A stretch of 64,000 nucleotides of DNA from Streptomyces pilosus (GTDB lineage Bacteria; Actinomycetota; Actinomycetes; Streptomycetales; Streptomycetaceae), in NCBI RefSeq assembly GCF_014649835.1, contig NZ_BMTU01000002.1, forward strand, positions 558,001-622,000. The letters are read 5' to 3'. Positions 17,256 to 25,297 of the stretch are shown in pieces. The notes under the pieces were generated by a model. That model ran no database searches. It saw only the letters and a list, made by a program, of their open reading frames with translations, and was not told the origin of the DNA. How positions within the stretch are numbered: the first letter of the stretch is position 1; the number at the start of each line of letters is the position of its first letter. Made by a program: the position numbers and the translations under genes.

Positions 17256-18767
17256 TCAGTTCTGCCGGGCGTGCACCGGACTGTTCGCGACCTCATCGGG
17301 GCACTTCCGGTGCGGTGAGCGCGAGCGCCGGTCGCGCCACCAGTCGGACGTCGCCAGGGCGAGGGACGTCAGCATCGTGGTGAGGGCGGCGCCCAGCGCG
17401 ACGCCGAGGGCGACCCGGTAGTCGTCGGTCGTGCCCAGGACGAGATAGAAGAGGCCCGGCAGCGCGGCGGTCCCCACCGCGGCACCGAGCCGCTGCCCGG
17501 TCTGCAGGGCGCCGCCCGCCGCGCCCGCCATCCGCACCGGTACGTCCCGCAGGGTCATGGTGATGTTGGGGGAGACCACGAATCCGCCGCCCACACCCCC
17601 GATGAACAGGGCGGGGGCGGCGATCCAGGGAGCGATGTCCAACGGCGCGAAGCGCAGCAGCAGGGCGGTGGAGCCCAGCCCGACGAGCACGCCCGCGAGC
17701 CCCCATACGGTGAGCAGGCGGCCGAACCGGTCCACCAGCCGGCCCGAGACCACGGCCGCCCCGGCCGAGCCGAGGGCGAAGGGGGTGACGGCGAGCCCCG
17801 ACCGCAGCGGCGAGAAGTCCAGGCCGTGCTGGTAGAAGAGTGCGAAGACCAGCCAGACACCGCTGAACCCGAGGAAGTAGAGCGTGCCGACGCCTGCGCC
17901 GACCGCGTAGCCGCGCACCGTGGTGAAAAGTCGCGGGTCCAGCAGCGGTTGTGTTCCCCGGGCGACGAGGCGGCGCTGCCGGCGGACGAAGAGGGTGAGG
18001 ACGAGGGCGCCGACGGGGAACATCCACCACAGACGGCTCAGTCCGCCGGACTCCGCCTGCACCAGGGGGTACATGAACGCGAACACTCCGAGGCCGAGGA
18101 GCAGCACGCCGGGCACGTCCACGTGTCCTCGGCCGGAGCGCCGGGTGCGGGGCAGCAGCCTGCGTCCGAGCAGCACGGCCAGGATGCCGATGGGGACGTT
18201 GACGTAGAAGACCCAGCGCCAGCCCGCCTCGTCGCCGGCCAGCGCGAGGATCGTGCCGCCGATGATGGGGCCGGAGGCGGAGGAGATGCCGACGGTCGCA
18301 CCGAAGTAGCCGAAGGCCCGGCCGCGTTCCGCGCCACGGAACAGCTGCTGGATGAGCGCGGAGTTCTGGGGTGCCATGAAGCCTGCCGCCAGGCCCTGGG
18401 CGAGGCGGGCGACGACCAGGAGCATGATGGTGGGCGCGGCCCCGCAGGCCGCGCTGAAGACCACGAATCCGCAGAGGGCGAGCAGGAAGATGCGGCGCCG
18501 GTCCAGTGCGTCGCCCAGCCGGCCGGCGGTGACCAGGGCGAGGGCGAACGTGAGCGAGTAGCCGGAGACCACCCACTGCACCTGGGCGGGGGTGGCGTGC
18601 AGGTCGTCCTGGATGGTGGGCAGGGCGACCGCCACGATCGTGACGTCCAGCAGACTCATGAATCCGGCGACCAGGGTGACCCAGAGGGCCCGCCACCGGT
18701 GCGGGTCCGGCTGGTAGTCGTCCCCACCGGCGCCGGGCTCCCGGTCGCCGGCCTCTGACGTGGTCAC
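17256..18767 (-). CDS. DHA2-family MFS exporter (14 TM)
   Basis: 503 residues. Motif A is seen as AGRLGDALDRRRIFL, with GFMSLLDVTIVAVALPTIQ in helix 1 and the family-typical FYVNVPIGILAVLLGRRLL in helix 6. It would export drugs or secondary metabolites. Start is GTG 18767 (reading VTTSEAGD) with GAGAGGA about 8 bases upstream; the ATG next to it is followed directly by a stop. It is convergent with the ArsR-VOC operon and no regulator is adjacent. Confidence 0.88.
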   Translation of the reverse strand: MTTSEAGDREPGAGGDDYQPDPHRWRALWVTLVAGFMSLLDVTIVAVALPTIQDDLHATPAQVQWVVSGYSLTFALALVTAGRLGDALDRRRIFLLALCGFVVFSAACGAAPTIMLLVVARLAQGLAAGFMAPQNSALIQQLFRGAERGRAFGYFGATVGISSASGPIIGGTILALAGDEAGWRWVFYVNVPIGILAVLLGRRLLPRTRRSGRGHVDVPGVLLLGLGVFAFMYPLVQAESGGLSRLWWMFPVGALVLTLFVRRQRRLVARGTQPLLDPRLFTTVRGYAVGAGVGTLYFLGFSGVWLVFALFYQHGLDFSPLRSGLAVTPFALGSAGAAVVSGRLVDRFGRLLTVWGLAGVLVGLGSTALLLRFAPLDIAPWIAAPALFIGGVGGGFVVSPNITMTLRDVPVRMAGAAGGALQTGQRLGAAVGTAALPGLFYLVLGTTDDYRVALGVALGAALTTMLTSLALATSDWWRDRRSRSPHRKCPDEVANSPVHARQN

Positions 18768-18904
18768 ATGGAGTCCTCTCGCAGGCCCGGCCCGGGCGGA
18801 CAGGTTCCCCGGCCGGGCCGCGAGCACACCCCCCGGCCCGCAAATGGGTCAGGCCGTCCCCGGGCTTCCGCCCGGGCAGACGCGAGCCGTGCCGACGGGG
18901 ACGC

Positions 18905-19339
18905 TCAGTCGAGACAGAACTCGTTGCCCTCGACGTCCCGCATCACGATGCAGGACTCGTTGTACTCGTCGGCGAGCAGGACGCGCTCCTGTACCGCGCC
19001 GAGCGCGACCAGGCGCTTGCTTTCCGCCTCGAGCGCGGCGAGCCGCTCGGCCCCCACGAGTCCGGTGCCGACGCGCACGTCGAGGTGCACCCGGTTCTTG
19101 ACGACCTTCCCCTCGGGGACGCGCTGGAAGAACAGGCGCGGGCCCACACCCGAGGGATCGCCGCAGGCGAACGCCGCTCCCTGCCGCTCGGGCGGCAGGG
19201 AGCGATCGAAGTCGTCCCACGAGGCGAACCCCTCCGGCGGCGGCGGTACGACGTAGCCCAGCACCTCGCACCAGAAGCGGGCGACGCGCTCGGGTTCCGC
19301 GCAGTCGAAGGTGACCTGGAACTGCTTGATCGATGACAT
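18905..19339 (-). CDS. VOC family protein
   Basis: 144 residues with the VOC pattern FQVTFDCAEPERVARFWCEV at the start, KNRVHLDVRVG in the middle, and MRDVEGNEFCLD at the end. The ligand is unknown. TATCGT lies 6 bases before the ATG on the coding strand (19346-19351) and there is no ribosome site, so it is probably leaderless. It lies 137 bases downstream of the start of the DHA2 exporter, in the same direction, upstream in transcription order, and may or may not be cotranscribed. Confidence 0.85.
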   Translation of the reverse strand: MSSIKQFQVTFDCAEPERVARFWCEVLGYVVPPPPEGFASWDDFDRSLPPERQGAAFACGDPSGVGPRLFFQRVPEGKVVKNRVHLDVRVGTGLVGAERLAALEAESKRLVALGAVQERVLLADEYNESCIVMRDVEGNEFCLD

Positions 19340-19414
19340 CGGCGCACGATAGCAGGGCGCCGCCCGGTCCCATGTGCCCCTGTGGAGCCGCGTGTTGTGG
19401 TGGTGCCCGCGGTG

Positions 19415-20428
19415 TCAGGGACCGGTCGTCCCCGGGTCGTCCCTGCCCAGGCGGCTCAGCGCCCGCATGGCCTCGCGCTCCACGCGTGACAGGTCGCCGA
19501 GGACGGCGCCGGCCCGCAGCAGGCGCTCCTCGTCGCCTTCCGTACCGGCTTCGGTGATCAGTGCCGCGACCTCCGTCCACAGGGCGGCGGCCTCGCCGTA
19601 CAGGCGGTGGCCGGTGCGCAGGGGGCCGCTGTCGAGCAGGTGGGTGCATTCGCCGAGGAAGTCGCGGTACAGATTGCGGAACAGGGCGCCCCCCGTGCCG
19701 GCCCGCTCCATCATCAGGGCGGCCTGCGGCAGGTCCCGCCGCGGGTCCTCCGACCGCCGGAGCCACGTTCGTACCAGCTTGCCGGCCTTCTCGATGCCCC
19801 GGTGACCGAGGTTGGCGATGGGCGGGTCGAGGAAGGCGTCGGCGCAGGCCGTGATGGCGGGAACGATCCGCTGCTCGGGGCCGGGGAGACGCTCGGGAAC
19901 GGTGAGGGTGAAGGACCGGTTCCGGGCCGTCATCGGACCGCGGGCGGCCCTGGCCCGGGCGAGGCCGGCCAGACCGGTCGACACGGCTCCGCCCTGCTGC
20001 TCGGTGTCGACCAGCTGTGCGCTGTGCTCGTCGTAGCCGTAGAGGGCGACCATGTGACCGCCGAAGTGCACCGGCGTCCCGAAGTAGTCGAGGTAGTAGC
20101 TGTCGAGCTGGAGTCCGACGGGGTGATCGGAGTCGATGGCGGCCGTCACGTTCTTCCACGCCCTGCGCGGGGAGGTGGTCTCCTCGACCCGCAGGTCCAG
20201 CCCCAGTGCCCCGGCCAGGTTCCTCGTCAGCTCGAAGGGTTTGACCCGTCCTCCGAGGAAGGGGAACGGCATGTTCTTGCCGTCCCAGTAGACGAAGGAC
20301 AGACCGGAGCCCAGGCCGAAGAGCATCGGCTCCGACAAGTCGAGGCCCTGGTGCCGCAGCAGTACGCCGAGCGTCGTCGTCTCGCAGTGCTGCGCACCGC
20401 GCGCGTCGATGCCGCTCACCTTCGTCAT
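19415..20428 (-). CDS. BtrH N-terminal/DUF4872 family protein
   Basis: 337 residues from ATG 20428 (GGGGGA upstream). The N-terminal ~140 residues contain the family hallmark HCETTTLGVLLRHQGLDLS and EPMLFGLGSGLSFVYW, then the PVGLQLDSYYLDYF and HFGGHMVALYGYD blocks. These supply the Cys and His of a papain-like site, as in BtrH, which transfers an acyl group from an acyl carrier protein in butirosin biosynthesis. The C-terminal half matches DUF4872. Its role here is unknown; it could act on a carrier-protein-bound intermediate or a peptide. No carrier protein gene is adjacent. Confidence 0.78.
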   Translation of the reverse strand: MTKVSGIDARGAQHCETTTLGVLLRHQGLDLSEPMLFGLGSGLSFVYWDGKNMPFPFLGGRVKPFELTRNLAGALGLDLRVEETTSPRRAWKNVTAAIDSDHPVGLQLDSYYLDYFGTPVHFGGHMVALYGYDEHSAQLVDTEQQGGAVSTGLAGLARARAARGPMTARNRSFTLTVPERLPGPEQRIVPAITACADAFLDPPIANLGHRGIEKAGKLVRTWLRRSEDPRRDLPQAALMMERAGTGGALFRNLYRDFLGECTHLLDSGPLRTGHRLYGEAAALWTEVAALITEAGTEGDEERLLRAGAVLGDLSRVEREAMRALSRLGRDDPGTTGP

Positions 20429-20758
20429 GCCGGGTCCCCCTGACCGGGACGGTGGTGCGGACCGGTGCGACCCGCCGCGCCGGGCGGGACGCGCGGCGCC
20501 CTTCCGCGGGGCCGCCCCGACCGCTCCGCGGAACCTGACCGTGGGCACTCTACGTCGGCCGCGGTCGCCCGCGGCCCCGGATGGCGGTCCCCGCGGGCGC
20601 CGCGGTCGCGACGGCGGCATAGTGGTCGTGGAAGGCGCGGGCCGCTCCGGCGGTGGCGTCGGCCGTGCGTTGGTCGTCTAAGGAAAGACGTCCCGCTTCC
20701 CGCGGGGAAATGCAGGTGCAAGGCCTGCCCGACGCTCCACTCCGGGCCCTGCCCGGTC
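20429..20758. other. 330-bp intergenic region, no convincing gene
   Basis: Between the BtrH-like start and the nadE stop. The part near 20560-20700 can be read leftward as DDQRTADATAGAARAFHDHY, which looks weakly protein-like, but it has no start codon with a ribosome site. I see no clear promoter or terminator. Confidence 0.5.
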
Positions 20759-21586
20759 TCAGGGACCGGCGGGGAGCCGGCGCTTGTGGTCGGTGAGGCG
20801 GTAGCGCTCGACGATGGTGTCGAAGGCCTGCCGGTCCACGGGCTTGCCCTCGAGGAAGTCGTCGATGGCGTCGTAGGTGACTCCGAGCGCGTCCTCGTCG
20901 GCCTTGCCGGCGTCGAGGCTTTCCAGGTCGGCGGTGGGGATCTTGCGCACCAGGCCGCTGGGGGCGCCGAGGGCGTCCCCGAGGGCGCGTACCCGGCGTT
21001 TGGTCAGGCCGGTCAGCGGGACCAGGTCGGCGGCGCCGTCCCCGAACTTGGTGAAGAAACCGGTGACCGCCTCGGCGGCCTGATCCGTGCCGACCACCAG
21101 CCCGTCGTGCGCGCCGGCCACCGCGTACTGGGCGATCATGCGTTGGCGTGCCTTGATGTTGCCGTGCACGAAGTCCTGGTGGCGGGCGTCGCGGAAGGTC
21201 ACTCCGGCGGCCAGCAGGTCCTCCAGCGCCGCGTCGCCGGCGGGCTTGATGTCCACGGTCAGGACGCGGTCGGGCCGGATGAAGGACAGGGCCAGCTGGG
21301 CGTCCCCCTCGTCGGCCTGGATTCCGTAGGGCAGACGCATGGCGTAGAACCGTGCCTCGTGTCCGGCGGCGCGCGCCCGTTCCACGGCGAGCTGGCACAA
21401 CCGGCCGGCGACGGTGGAGTCCACGCCACCGCTGATGCCGAGCACCAGGGCGCGCAGGCCGGTCGACGTGAGCCGCTCGGTGAGGAAGGCCACCCGGCGC
21501 TCGATCTCCTGTTCGGCATCGAAGGTCTGGTCGACACCCAGTTCCCGGGCGATCTCCTGTTGCAGGGCGATGGCCGACTCGCTCAA
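20759..21586 (-). CDS. nadE: ammonia-dependent NAD synthetase
   Basis: 275 residues, exactly the usual NadE length. It makes NAD from nicotinic acid adenine dinucleotide, ATP and ammonia. The PP-loop SGGVDST is at ~57, and the substrate loops RLPYG, GNIKARQRMIAQYA, GTDQAAEAVTGFFTKFGDG and the C-terminal DHKRRLP are all conserved. No glutaminase domain is present, so it is the NH3-dependent form. The start is taken as TTG at 21586, because AAGGAG lies 8 bases upstream and the protein then begins with the family-typical SESAIALQQEIARELGV. Confidence 0.95.
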   Translation of the reverse strand: MSESAIALQQEIARELGVDQTFDAEQEIERRVAFLTERLTSTGLRALVLGISGGVDSTVAGRLCQLAVERARAAGHEARFYAMRLPYGIQADEGDAQLALSFIRPDRVLTVDIKPAGDAALEDLLAAGVTFRDARHQDFVHGNIKARQRMIAQYAVAGAHDGLVVGTDQAAEAVTGFFTKFGDGAADLVPLTGLTKRRVRALGDALGAPSGLVRKIPTADLESLDAGKADEDALGVTYDAIDDFLEGKPVDRQAFDTIVERYRLTDHKRRLPAGP

Positions 21587-21852
21587 GTCCGCTGCTCCTT
21601 GTTCTGGGTCCCGATGTGCTGACCGGATTCGCCTACCCGGGAGCCGCCCGGTGAATCCGCAGGGGAGTGACGGTACTCGCGACCCGCCGGCCGCGGACGC
21701 GGCACGCCGGCCGGGTGGCGCCGTCGGACCGCCGGGCCGCGGTGTCTCCTCACCGCGCCCCCGCGCCCCCGCTCCGACCAGGTAAGAAGGACAACCCAGG
21801 TGATGCCGCCCGATCCCGGGGAAAAAGATGCGGCACCTGATGGGAGGTCCCT

Positions 21853-23028
21853 GTGAAGGGTGGAGATGTGGAGCTGGGCGAGTTGCTGGCCGCTGCGGAG
21901 GCGGCACCGCCCGGAGAGTCCGTGGGTGTGGTGGCGCACGATCTGCAGAAGCGCTTCGGTGCGGCGCGCGTGTCGTTCCTGTTCGTCGACCTCGTCGGCC
22001 AGCGGCTGGTTCGGCTGAACGCGCCCGGCGCCGACGTCGCGGAGCCCGACGAGCCGGTGGACCTGCAGGGCAGTGTGTACGACCGTGTGCTGCAGAGCCA
22101 GCGTCAGCTGGTGGAGCCGGACGGCCAGGGGGGACGGCGCGTCATCACACCGGTGACCAACCGGGGCGACTGCATCGGAGTGCTGGAGGTGAGCCTGCAG
22201 TCCGCCGACGACACGGTGCTCCGGCAGGTCCGCGACGCCGCGCACGCGCTGGCCTACATCATCGTCACGGACCGCCGTTTCACCGACCTCTACCACCTGG
22301 GCCGGCGCACCACCGAGACCAGTCTGGCCGCGGAGATCCAGCACCAGCTGCTTCCCTCGGCCCCCTGCTGCGAGGCGGCCCAGTTCACTCTCGCCGCCGG
22401 GCTCGTCCCGGCGGACGACATCGGCGGCGACACCTACGACTACACCCTCGACCGGGACACCCTGCACCTGTCCGTCACGGACGCCATGGGCCACGACACG
22501 AACTCCGCCCTGCTGGCCACCCTGCTGGTCGGCGCACTGCGACGGGCCCGCCGCAGCGGATGTGACGCCCTCCTGCAGGCCGAGCACGCGCACCAGGCCC
22601 TGCTGCGCCACAGCCGCGGCCTGGCCACCGGCCAGTTGCTCTGTGTCGACCTGGAGACGGGCCTGTGCGAACTGGTCAACGCCGGCCATCCCCGTCCCCT
22701 GCTGCTGCGCGACGGCACCGTCGAGGAGGTCACGCTCTCCGTCAACCTGCCGTTCGGGGTGGTGGCGCCGACCCCCTACCGCCTGCAGGAGCTGCAACTG
22801 CGGCCCGGGGACCGCCTGGTCCTGCTCACCGACGGCATGCAGGAGCGCGGTGCCGCGGCCGTCGACCTGCCCGCCCTCGTCCGTGACACCCGCCGGCAGC
22901 ACCCGCGGGAGGCGGTCCGCGGTCTGACCGCCGCGGTGCTCAAGGCCTGCCACGGCAACCTGAGGGACGACGCCACGGTCCTGATCCTCGACTGGTACGG
23001 AGAACGCCGAAGACCTGCGGAGCGCTGA
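21853..23028 (+). CDS. GAF-SpoIIE (PP2C-like) serine/threonine phosphatase
   Basis: 391 residues. Residues ~20-145 look like a GAF sensor ([20 protein letters not shown] through [13 protein letters not shown]). The SpoIIE phosphatase follows, with EIQHQLLP, the metal-binding [51 protein letters not shown] and the final [10 protein letters not shown]. It dephosphorylates phosphoserine on a partner protein, generally a STAS anti-anti-sigma factor. A STAS protein is encoded convergently just downstream and is the obvious candidate partner. GTG start has GGGAGG 5 bases upstream. Confidence 0.9.
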   Translation: MKGGDVELGELLAAAEAAPPGESVGVVAHDLQKRFGAARVSFLFVDLVGQRLVRLNAPGADVAEPDEPVDLQGSVYDRVLQSQRQLVEPDGQGGRRVITPVTNRGDCIGVLEVSLQSADDTVLRQVRDAAHALAYIIVTDRRFTDLYHLGRRTTETSLAAEIQHQLLPSAPCCEAAQFTLAAGLVPADDIGGDTYDYTLDRDTLHLSVTDAMGHDTNSALLATLLVGALRRARRSGCDALLQAEHAHQALLRHSRGLATGQLLCVDLETGLCELVNAGHPRPLLLRDGTVEEVTLSVNLPFGVVAPTPYRLQELQLRPGDRLVLLTDGMQERGAAAVDLPALVRDTRRQHPREAVRGLTAAVLKACHGNLRDDATVLILDWYGERRRPAER

Positions 23029-23114
23029 CGGACCGGCGGCGGCGACCGGCGACCGGCACCCGGGACGCGGGTGCGCGGACGGCGGACCGCCGAGCCCCGG
23101 CCCGCGGGACCGGG

Positions 23115-23735
23115 TCAGCCCGAGCCCGCCGGGACCCGCGCCCGCCTGACGGCGACCGGTGCTCCCGCGTCCGACGTGGTGACGGCGGCCTTCCACCGGC
23201 TCGGCACCACCTGCCGCAGCGGCGCGGCCTCGCCCCGGGCCCGCTCCCCGTCCCACGGATCCGTATCACGGTGCCCGGTGGTCCCCGTGGCCGAGGCGTC
23301 CACGGTGGGGGGCGCGAAGAGATCCTGAGCCCCGATCAGGCCGAGCAGTCGCTCGACCGCGGGGCTGCTCGCGCGGAGGGTGACGGTCCTGCCCAGGCCC
23401 AGGGCCCGCTGCCGCGCGTCGAGCAGCACGCTCAGCCCGGAGCAGTCGCAGAAGGAGACCCCGCTCAGGTCCAGGTCGACGCCGGTGCCCGAGCTGCGCA
23501 GCGCCTCGTGGAGCTCGTAGCGGAGGTGCTGGGCTTCGAAGTCCAGCTCGCCCCGCACCGTCACACGCACCCGGTCCCCGTCCGGCATGACGTCGACCGT
23601 CGCCAGGCACGGCGGCAGGGCCGGCCGCGCACCGGTGCGCCGAGCACGGTCCCCGTTCTCCCCGCCGCGTGACCGTGCGGAGGGCGCAGGCCCCGGCCGA
23701 GTCACCCTCGACCCCTCAGGACGGCCCGTCTCCAT
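23115..23735 (-). CDS. STAS-domain anti-sigma factor antagonist
   Basis: 206 residues. A STAS domain lies at ~45-145, including VTVRGELDFEAQHLRYEL and the phosphoacceptor loop FCDCSGLSVLLDARQRAL, whose Ser is the one phosphorylated by anti-sigma kinases. The flanking N- and C-terminal regions (40-60 residues each) are Arg/Pro/Gly-rich and probably disordered, which makes it longer than classical 110-residue STAS proteins. Start ATG 23735 has GGGGAGG 9 bases upstream; ATG 23589 would give just the domain. It probably works with the adjacent SpoIIE phosphatase in a partner-switching module. Confidence 0.85.
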   Translation of the reverse strand: METGRPEGSRVTRPGPAPSARSRGGENGDRARRTGARPALPPCLATVDVMPDGDRVRVTVRGELDFEAQHLRYELHEALRSSGTGVDLDLSGVSFCDCSGLSVLLDARQRALGLGRTVTLRASSPAVERLLGLIGAQDLFAPPTVDASATGTTGHRDTDPWDGERARGEAAPLRQVVPSRWKAAVTTSDAGAPVAVRRARVPAGSG

Positions 23736-23792
23736 TCCAGATCGCCTCCCCGCACCCGACACCGACTGATGCAGGAACTGTAGTACGTGTTT

Positions 23793-23822
23793 TTGATTGC
23801 ATGAACAGTGGGTCGGTAAAGT
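23793..23822 (+). promoter_or_regulatory. leaderless promoter of the winged-helix gene
   Basis: TTGATT (23793-23798), an 18-bp spacer and TAAAGT (23817-23822) place the start of transcription on the A of the ATG at 23829. The surrounding stretch 23780-23822 is the most AT-rich part of the divergent intergenic region. Confidence 0.6.
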
Positions 23823-23828
23823 CGGAGC

Positions 23829-24224
23829 ATGGATGGAGTGCCCGAGCCACACACCGGATGGACGTTCCTGACCAACCACGCCCGTGTGTTGGCAGTCATC
23901 GCCGACAACCAGAGTGCCCGCATCCGCGAGATCGCCGCCCACTGCCGGCTCACCGAACGCGCGGTGCAGAAGATCATCTCCGACCTGGAGCGGGACGGAT
24001 ACCTGTCCCACACCCGTGAAGGCCGAACCAACACGTACCAGATCAAACCCGGCAAAGTGCTGCGTCACCCCGCGGAGGCAGGACTGACCGTCGCCTCGCT
24101 GCTGTCCTGGCTCGTCGCGGACGAGACCGACCGCGCCAGGGAGCTGAGCGACCAGCTCCCGCAGGAGCACGGACCCGGCCAGGGCGGACCGCCCGCCACG
24201 GCGACGTCCGACCGTACGCCCTGA
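23829..24224 (+). CDS. winged helix-turn-helix transcriptional regulator
   Basis: 131 residues. A MarR/ArsR-like winged helix spans ~12-85: WTFLTNHARVLAVIADNQSA, REIAAHCRLTERAVQKIISDL, and the wing YLSHTREGRTNTYQIKP. The C-terminal 40 residues (TVASLLSWLVADETDRA) are probably a dimerisation helix plus a loose tail. The regulated genes are unknown; the divergent STAS gene or the following small membrane protein are candidates. The mRNA is predicted to be leaderless. Confidence 0.85.
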   Translation: MDGVPEPHTGWTFLTNHARVLAVIADNQSARIREIAAHCRLTERAVQKIISDLERDGYLSHTREGRTNTYQIKPGKVLRHPAEAGLTVASLLSWLVADETDRARELSDQLPQEHGPGQGGPPATATSDRTP

Positions 24225-24325
24225 ACACCAACTCCCGCATGGCCCCCATCGCTTGGTCCGCCCGACCAGGGGTAGTCGATAGATCCTCGACGACTGGACG
24301 GGCGGAGCCCGAGGGGAGACACACC

Positions 24326-24595
24326 ATGGAAGTGAGCCGGACGCAGCAGGGCGGGGAGCTCGGTGATCTTGAACCCGGCACGCGGCAGCGCGCCGCGTTG
24401 CGCGCACGCGTGATCGACATTTCCTCGCTGGCGCTGTGCGTGGTGCTGGCGCTGTGGGCGGTGTGGAGCATCGTGGGACTGGCGCGCGGCGCGACCGGAT
24501 GGGCGTACAGCGCCGTGGCCTGCACCCTGCTCGCCGTCGCCGTGACCGCCCGGACCGTGGGCATCCGGCGCCGCAGCCTCCGGCCCACCCGCTGA
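24326..24595 (+). CDS. small two-helix membrane protein, hypothetical
   Basis: 89 residues. The first 35 are hydrophilic, followed by two membrane helices (SLALCVVLALWAVWSIVGLA and AYSAVACTLLAVAVTARTV) and an Arg-rich end facing the cytoplasm. A strong GAGGGGAG precedes the ATG by about 8 bases. No recognised family. Confidence 0.72.
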   Translation: MEVSRTQQGGELGDLEPGTRQRAALRARVIDISSLALCVVLALWAVWSIVGLARGATGWAYSAVACTLLAVAVTARTVGIRRRSLRPTR

Positions 24596-24826
24596 GGCCC
24601 GTCCGGCTGATCATGCCGGGGACGCGGGGCCTGGACAGGCCTCGGGGCGACCGCCGGAACGCCTCACCGCCTTCCCGGGGGCGCCCCCTCGGGCATGAGC
24701 GCCCGGCTACGGGTTAGACGAAGCGTAGGACAGGGCGGTTGTTCACACGAAGTGGCGCTGCGCCGACGGTGGTCGGGGGTCTGGGCCTCTTCCGGGAACA
24801 CACGAGTTGGGGAAGGGGTTCGGCAC

Positions 24827-25210
24827 ATGACGGTGGTCGCGCAGCAAGGAGGTGGGGGAGGTTCCAGCGGCCTGTACGACGTGCTGGAACTGATCCTCGA
24901 CCGAGGACTGGTGATCGACGCCTTCGTACGGGTCTCCCTGGTCGGCATCGAGATACTCAAGATCGACGTCCGGATCGTGGTGGCCAGCGTCGACACGTAC
25001 CTGCGTTTCGCGGAGGCGTGCAACCGTCTCGACCTGGAGGCCGGACCGCGCAAACCGGCCGGGCTGACCGAACTCCCCTCCAAGCTCAAGGAGTCCGGGG
25101 CGCAGGGCATGACCAAGGGAGTCCTCTCCGGGGCCGCGCAGACGATCTCGGACGCCTTCCAGCAGGCCCGCGGTGAATCGAGGCAGAAGGGCGGTCCCCG
25201 CGGCGGCTGA
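24827..25210 (+). CDS. GvpA/GvpJ-family gas vesicle-type protein
   Basis: 127 residues. Residues ~14-70 follow the GvpA pattern closely: [20 protein letters not shown], then [20 protein letters not shown] and DTYLRFAEA. This amphipathic unit forms the ribs of gas vesicle shells. The C-terminal tail (~50 residues, Lys/Gln/Gly-rich) is longer than in GvpA and closer to the accessory GvpJ/GvpS type. No other gvp gene occurs nearby, so it cannot form gas vesicles alone with neighbours seen here. GGAAGGGG lies about 8 bases before the ATG. A very strong terminator follows. Confidence 0.82.
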   Translation: MTVVAQQGGGGGSSGLYDVLELILDRGLVIDAFVRVSLVGIEILKIDVRIVVASVDTYLRFAEACNRLDLEAGPRKPAGLTELPSKLKESGAQGMTKGVLSGAAQTISDAFQQARGESRQKGGPRGG

Positions 25211-25229
25211 GGAGCCGGAACCCACCGGC

Positions 25230-25280
25230 CCGCACTCGGGGGCGGCGCGACCGTCACGGTCGCGCCGCCCCCGAGTGCGG
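25230..25280. terminator. perfect 24-bp hairpin between convergent genes
   Basis: Left arm 25230-25253 and right arm 25257-25280 are exactly complementary over 24 bp with the loop TCA. It separates the gvp-like gene from the convergent GH92 gene, ending 18 bases before the GH92 stop, so it can serve both directions. Confidence 0.9.
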
Positions 25281-25297
25281 TGAGAGCAGGCTGCGGC

